The notes beneath the pieces are model-generated. The model was not told the origin of the DNA, did not search any database, and saw nothing but the letters and a program-made list of their open reading frames with translations. Both the position numbers and the translations under genes were made by a program. From Candidatus Segatella caccae (GTDB taxonomy: Bacteria > Bacteroidota > Bacteroidia > Bacteroidales > Bacteroidaceae), in the NCBI GenBank assembly GCA_900556395.1, contig USOQ01000050.1, positions 1-19,577 of the forward strand: a stretch of 19,577 nt of DNA. Direction: 5' to 3'. Shown one piece after another: positions 15,381-19,577 of this stretch. Each line of letters opens with the position of its first letter. The stretch's first letter is position 1.

Positions 15381-18300
15381 ATGAGACTAAATCGACTTTT
15401 TAGTGTCGCGCTCTCCTTCCTTTTTGGAGTTTCAGCAAGTGCTCAGCAGCCTTATGGTGGATGTTGGCATCCAGAACACATCAAGAACTGGTCGCCAGAA
15501 ACCGACAAGAATGCTAAGTTTAACCGTTCTAAGGTGCCTTTGGCTAAGCGATTCAAGGAGCCTACCTTGATGAAAGCCAATGCAAATCAGTTCTATGAGG
15601 GACAGGTATGTAACGCTACCATTCTTTTCCCTACATGTAGTTCTTGCCCATCTCAGGGTGCTAACAACTTCTTAGGTTATCAGCCTACTTATTGGCAGTA
15701 TATGGATAAACTCGTTTATTGGGCAGGTTCTGCCAGCGAGGGTATCATTATTCCTCCTCCAGCACCATCTACTGATGCTGCTCACCAGAGTGGTGTGAAG
15801 TCTCTTGGTCAGATTTTCTTCCCTCCTTATGCTTACGGTGGAAATTCAGCATGGGTTCGCGAGATGCTTACTAAGGAGAATGGCTCTTACATCTTTGCCA
15901 AGAAATTGTACGAAATAGCAAAGTACATGGGCTTCGATGGTTGGTTTATCAACCAGGAGTCTGGTGGCTCTACTCTCTCAGAATGGGCTGGTTTCATCAA
16001 AGAGTTTAATGCCATCGCTGATGCTGACGGAAATACTCACATGGAAATCCAGTGGTATAATGCGAGTGGTTCACCAAGTCCAACCATCTTGAAGTCACAT
16101 AAGAATACTTCTCAGTTCTTGGAGTATGGAGCTAATGGTGACTATCGTGGTCAGGCAGCGTCACTTGGTTGCACAGAGGCGGAGACTTTCTCTAAGATCT
16201 ATGCAGGTATCCAGGTGGTAAGTAGCGGTCATACAGGATTCGGTTATTATCTCAATAGGTCTATGCCTACAACGGGTCACGTAGGTTCTATCGACTTGTT
16301 CTGCCCAGAGGAGCGTATCTGGAAGGATAACGTAAAGAACCTTCTTGGTAAGGATGATACAGGTCCAAGTGCATACGCAGCTATTCAGAAAACCTTTAAG
16401 AATGAGGAGATGATGTGGGTGAACCAAGAGGGTGACCCAACTGTTACATCTACTACATCTTGGCCTGGTATTTCTAACCGCGTATTGGAGCGTTCTGCTA
16501 TCACCAGCATGCCTTTCGTTAGCTCATTCTGCGTAGGTGTAGGTAAGCACCGCTTTGTAGAGGGTAAGCTTGAAGGTACACAAGACTGGTATCATAGTGG
16601 TGTACAGAGCATCATGCCTACATGGCGCTGGTGGATTGAGAACAAGGGCAACTTGTCTGCTTCTATCAACTGGGAAGAAGCTTACAACTACGGTTCAAGC
16701 ATTGAGGTGAGCGGTAGCTTGACAACAGGTGATCACCTCATGCGTCTCTATAAGACTATGATTCCTGTAACAGCAGGTGGTACTCTCCGTCTCGTTTACA
16801 AGACTACAACTCCTGGTACTGTTGAGATGAAGTTGGCTACAGAGAGTTCTACAACTCCTGACGTGACTCTGACCGATGCTACAGTGACAGAGAAGAATGG
16901 TTGGACCATCGCCGACTATGACTTGGCTTCACTCAATGGCAAGACCATCTATATGATTGCCCTCAACATGAAGAGTGAGACAGAGGTTCCTTACTATCAG
17001 TTGAAACTCGGTGAGCTCGCAGTGTTGCCAGCAGGTTATGCTCCTGCAAGCGTTGACGTTGAGAACCTTGCATCTACAACTACTCTCGGTGCAGAAAAGA
17101 ATGATGTTCGTTTGACTTGGGATTATACCTATAACGACGACTTCGATCACTTCGATATCTATAAGAAGCATGAAGATGGCGAGCGCACTTTGGTAGGTCA
17201 GACTCGTGGCGAGGCTTTCTATGTTCCTACATTCGTTCGTAATGGCGTAGATAATTTCCTCGAGATGGAAGTAGTTCCTGTCATGAAGGATATGAAGCAG
17301 CAGCCTGCTAAGAGCATCAAGCTCAACTATCCTAAGGGTACAGCTCCTGTAGTTACCTTCTCTTTGGGTAAGAGCTACCTCGAAGTAGGTGAATCTACAC
17401 ATATCACAGCTAAGGGTACAGGTAGACCTACAGCTTGGGAGTGGATCCTGCCAGAGGGCTTGGAGTTCAAGCCAGGTACTGCTACTAATGAGGAGACAAT
17501 CTACGTAGTGGCTAAGAAGCCAGGTAAGATGAAAGTTACTGTAAAGGTTACTAACGTTGTTGGTACATCTGAAACCACTAAGCAAGTTATCGACGTTATT
17601 GCTAAAGAAGACGCTGCAACTGTTTACAACGTAGTACAGAACAAGACTGTGGTTAAATTCTCTAACTCTACTAATAGTACTGAGACACCTTGGAAGATTA
17701 TCGATGGTGAAGTTTATCCACAAGAGACAAGCGGTAAGTGGTGTACATTGCAGAGCGACCGTTGGGCTATCTTCGATTGCCAGAGCGCATATCGTATCTA
17801 TGGTTTCTGTATCTATGATGGTAACTCTGGTCCTGAGTATGGTGTTGACCAGATCAACAACTATAAGATTCAGTTGTCTAACGATGGTGAGACCTGGACA
17901 ACAGTGGTTGATGCTGAAAACCGTGTAAAAGAGAGCATCAAGTATGACTATATTCCTCCTTTCAAGGCACGTTATGTGAAGTTGATTCCTGAGGCTAACG
18001 GTACTCTCCGTATTTGGGAGTTCCAGGTATTCGGTTCTGAGGACAACAATATGTCTATCTCGGTTCCTTCTTCTGAGGTGAAGATGAACGCTGGTGAAAC
18101 ACAGAACATCGTAGTAACTTACGACTTGAATGGTGATCCAAGAGATCCTAAATTCTCTTGCCGTGTGAAGTCAACTGCTGGTTTGAAGGTGGGTACTATC
18201 ACAGAGGATCAGGCTAACTGCACATTCACCATCCCTGTAACAGCAGGTATGAAGATGGGTGTTGAGAAACTCACTATCACAGTAGATAATGGTGGTACAT

Positions 18301-19577
18301 ACAAGGAGCGTGTTGTGAATATCAGCATCGACTCTAATACACAGCCTAACATCTTGACAGGTGCTACTGCTGAGGTTCGTCACTATCAGGGTGATGGTGG
18401 ATTCGGTGTTGCATTCGACAAGTTCGATATCCCTGGCTTGACAGATGGTGACAAGGCTGCTGATGCTCTTGGAGCAATCGAGACACCTTCTACTCATAAA
18501 GATGACGCATGGGCTATCTTTACTGCACCAGAGGGCAAGTCTTGGAATCTCTCTAAGGTTGCTATCCACATCCCTAACAACAACAAGGGTACAAATGATA
18601 ACGATGAAGCTGGTATCGTCAACAAGGAGATTAGCATCGCTGTAGGTAACGATATCAATAACTTGAAGCGCGTGAAGACATTCTCTGACCTGGGTGAGGT
18701 TTCTGAGTTGGAGTACATCTTGCCAGACTTCGAGGAGACTAAGTATATCGCAGTGATCTGTAACTTGAATCCATACTTCTATCCTTCTTTGGCTGAGGTT
18801 GAGGCTTATGAGCAGTTTGCTGCTGCTATGCCAGCAGTAGCTCCCGTAGCAGTGAAATCAGGTTGGAATGCTGATGTTATCGCTGAGGGTAAGCCTGCAA
18901 AACAGTTCTCTGACAATATTCTCGACAACCAGGGTTGGGTATTCTATACTGAGGATGTTCAGAAGGAAGGTGCTCTTTGTGGCAGCAATGGTATCGTAAC
19001 AACAGCAAATGGAACTCAGTTCCAGATAGCTGACTTTAGTAAGAAGAATGCGCTCACTCTTAAGTCTAACTTCTCTGCTGGTACATTGGAGTTTGAAAAT
19101 CCAGAGAAGTGTGAGGAACTTTACTTCCTCGTTGTCTCTGCAAATGGTGGTGCAAGTCTTGTAGCTACTGCATATTACACAGACAATACTCATACCTATA
19201 ATGAGCGTTATACTCCTCAGGATTGGTATACCGATTCTCCATCAGGTAGCGAGGCTGTATATGGTTTGGGTCGTATCATAACAAAGCAGAACCTTCCATA
19301 TTACCAAGACGATATCGATACTGGTAAGATTCGCCTCTATGAGTACACTATGAAGACTGATAAGTCGAAGGAAGTGAAGAATGTTGAGTTCACAAAGACC
19401 TATGGTGGCGCTGGTTATATCACCATCTTGGGTGTTTCAAGAAAGGGTACTGGCGGTGTAGCTTCTGGCATCGAGAACATCGAGAACCGTCCATCAGCAA
19501 GTGCTGTAAATGGTATCTACACTATCAATGGTATGAAGATTAACACCTTGCAGAAGGGCATCAACATCATCAAGATG
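15381..19577 (+). CDS. multi-domain GH85 endo-beta-N-acetylglucosaminidase (3' end outside window)
   Basis: This frame stays open from ATG 15381 to the last base (1399 codons) and ends in IIKM, so only a short tail is probably missing. It has a signal peptide (MRLNRLFSVALSFLFGVSASA) and no lipobox. The GH85 TIM barrel covers about residues 55-415, with IIIPPPAPSTDAAHQSGVKS and the catalytic dyad in GFDGWFINQES: N191 (oxazoline-stabilising) and E193 (acid/base). GH85 cuts between the two core GlcNAc residues of N-glycans. The usual WYDS is WYNAS here. Downstream are a beta-sandwich (about 420-555), an Fn3-like domain (556-650), a PKD-like domain (655-740), an F5/8 type C (CBM32-like) domain (748-888), an Ig-like domain (889-985), a second F5/8-like domain (990-1150) and another beta-sandwich (1155-1365). 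The C-terminal GIYTINGMKINTLQKG resembles a tail on many secreted Prevotella and Bacteroides proteins. It is much larger than minimal GH85 enzymes. The family call is firm; the accessory domains are read by eye. Confidence 0.88.
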   Translation, partial: MRLNRLFSVALSFLFGVSASAQQPYGGCWHPEHIKNWSPETDKNAKFNRSKVPLAKRFKEPTLMKANANQFYEGQVCNATILFPTCSSCPSQGANNFLGYQPTYWQYMDKLVYWAGSASEGIIIPPPAPSTDAAHQSGVKSLGQIFFPPYAYGGNSAWVREMLTKENGSYIFAKKLYEIAKYMGFDGWFINQESGGSTLSEWAGFIKEFNAIADADGNTHMEIQWYNASGSPSPTILKSHKNTSQFLEYGANGDYRGQAASLGCTEAETFSKIYAGIQVVSSGHTGFGYYLNRSMPTTGHVGSIDLFCPEERIWKDNVKNLLGKDDTGPSAYAAIQKTFKNEEMMWVNQEGDPTVTSTTSWPGISNRVLERSAITSMPFVSSFCVGVGKHRFVEGKLEGTQDWYHSGVQSIMPTWRWWIENKGNLSASINWEEAYNYGSSIEVSGSLTTGDHLMRLYKTMIPVTAGGTLRLVYKTTTPGTVEMKLATESSTTPDVTLTDATVTEKNGWTIADYDLASLNGKTIYMIALNMKSETEVPYYQLKLGELAVLPAGYAPASVDVENLASTTTLGAEKNDVRLTWDYTYNDDFDHFDIYKKHEDGERTLVGQTRGEAFYVPTFVRNGVDNFLEMEVVPVMKDMKQQPAKSIKLNYPKGTAPVVTFSLGKSYLEVGESTHITAKGTGRPTAWEWILPEGLEFKPGTATNEETIYVVAKKPGKMKVTVKVTNVVGTSETTKQVIDVIAKEDAATVYNVVQNKTVVKFSNSTNSTETPWKIIDGEVYPQETSGKWCTLQSDRWAIFDCQSAYRIYGFCIYDGNSGPEYGVDQINNYKIQLSNDGETWTTVVDAENRVKESIKYDYIPPFKARYVKLIPEANGTLRIWEFQVFGSEDNNMSISVPSSEVKMNAGETQNIVVTYDLNGDPRDPKFSCRVKSTAGLKVGTITEDQANCTFTIPVTAGMKMGVEKLTITVDNGGTYKERVVNISIDSNTQPNILTGATAEVRHYQGDGGFGVAFDKFDIPGLTDGDKAADALGAIETPSTHKDDAWAIFTAPEGKSWNLSKVAIHIPNNNKGTNDNDEAGIVNKEISIAVGNDINNLKRVKTFSDLGEVSELEYILPDFEETKYIAVICNLNPYFYPSLAEVEAYEQFAAAMPAVAPVAVKSGWNADVIAEGKPAKQFSDNILDNQGWVFYTEDVQKEGALCGSNGIVTTANGTQFQIADFSKKNALTLKSNFSAGTLEFENPEKCEELYFLVVSANGGASLVATAYYTDNTHTYNERYTPQDWYTDSPSGSEAVYGLGRIITKQNLPYYQDDIDTGKIRLYEYTMKTDKSKEVKNVEFTKTYGGAGYITILGVSRKGTGGVASGIENIENRPSASAVNGIYTINGMKINTLQKGINIIKM

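Overview
The window reads as a polysaccharide utilization locus (PUL) for N-glycan or high-mannose glycoprotein breakdown from a member of the Bacteroidales. The evidence is a SusC/SusD pair, an ECF sigma factor with a FecR-type anti-sigma factor, A-rich gene starts without clear Shine-Dalgarno sites, and a run of mannosidase families. Protein style and intergenic repeats suggest a Prevotella/Segatella-like organism, but I cannot fix the genus from sequence alone. All real genes lie on the + strand.

Layout: ECF sigma factor (94-663); FecR anti-sigma factor (756-1772); a 322-bp gap with a repeat element and a promoter; SusC with an N-terminal STN signalling domain (2095-5577); SusD lipoprotein (5612-7453); two GH92 alpha-mannosidases (7474-9753, 9786-11957); a 214-bp gap with a second repeat element; GH125 exo-alpha-1,6-mannosidase (12172-13659); GH130 phosphorylase (13685-14686); a 694-bp gap with repeats, a strong terminator and a promoter; and a very large multi-domain GH85 endo-beta-N-acetylglucosaminidase (15381 to the window end, 1399 codons open, probably only a few codons short of complete).

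How the parts fit (inference from families): GH85 cuts the chitobiose core of N-glycans. SusC/SusD bind and import the released glycan. The two GH92 enzymes and GH125 remove alpha-mannose in the periplasm or at the surface. Cytoplasmic GH130 phosphorolyses the remaining Man-beta-1,4-GlcNAc to mannose-1-phosphate and GlcNAc. SusC's STN domain would signal through FecR to the ECF sigma factor.

The most notable non-coding signal is a motif, GAGTAAGT-N18-GTTAT, found three times with identical spacing: at the sigma stop codon (in front of the anti-sigma gene), in front of susC, and in front of the GH85 gene. It is a strong candidate for the promoter recognised by this locus's own sigma factor. 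A second signal is a family of intergenic repeats (four copies) that sits at the gene-cluster boundaries, one copy carrying a nested GC-rich hairpin.
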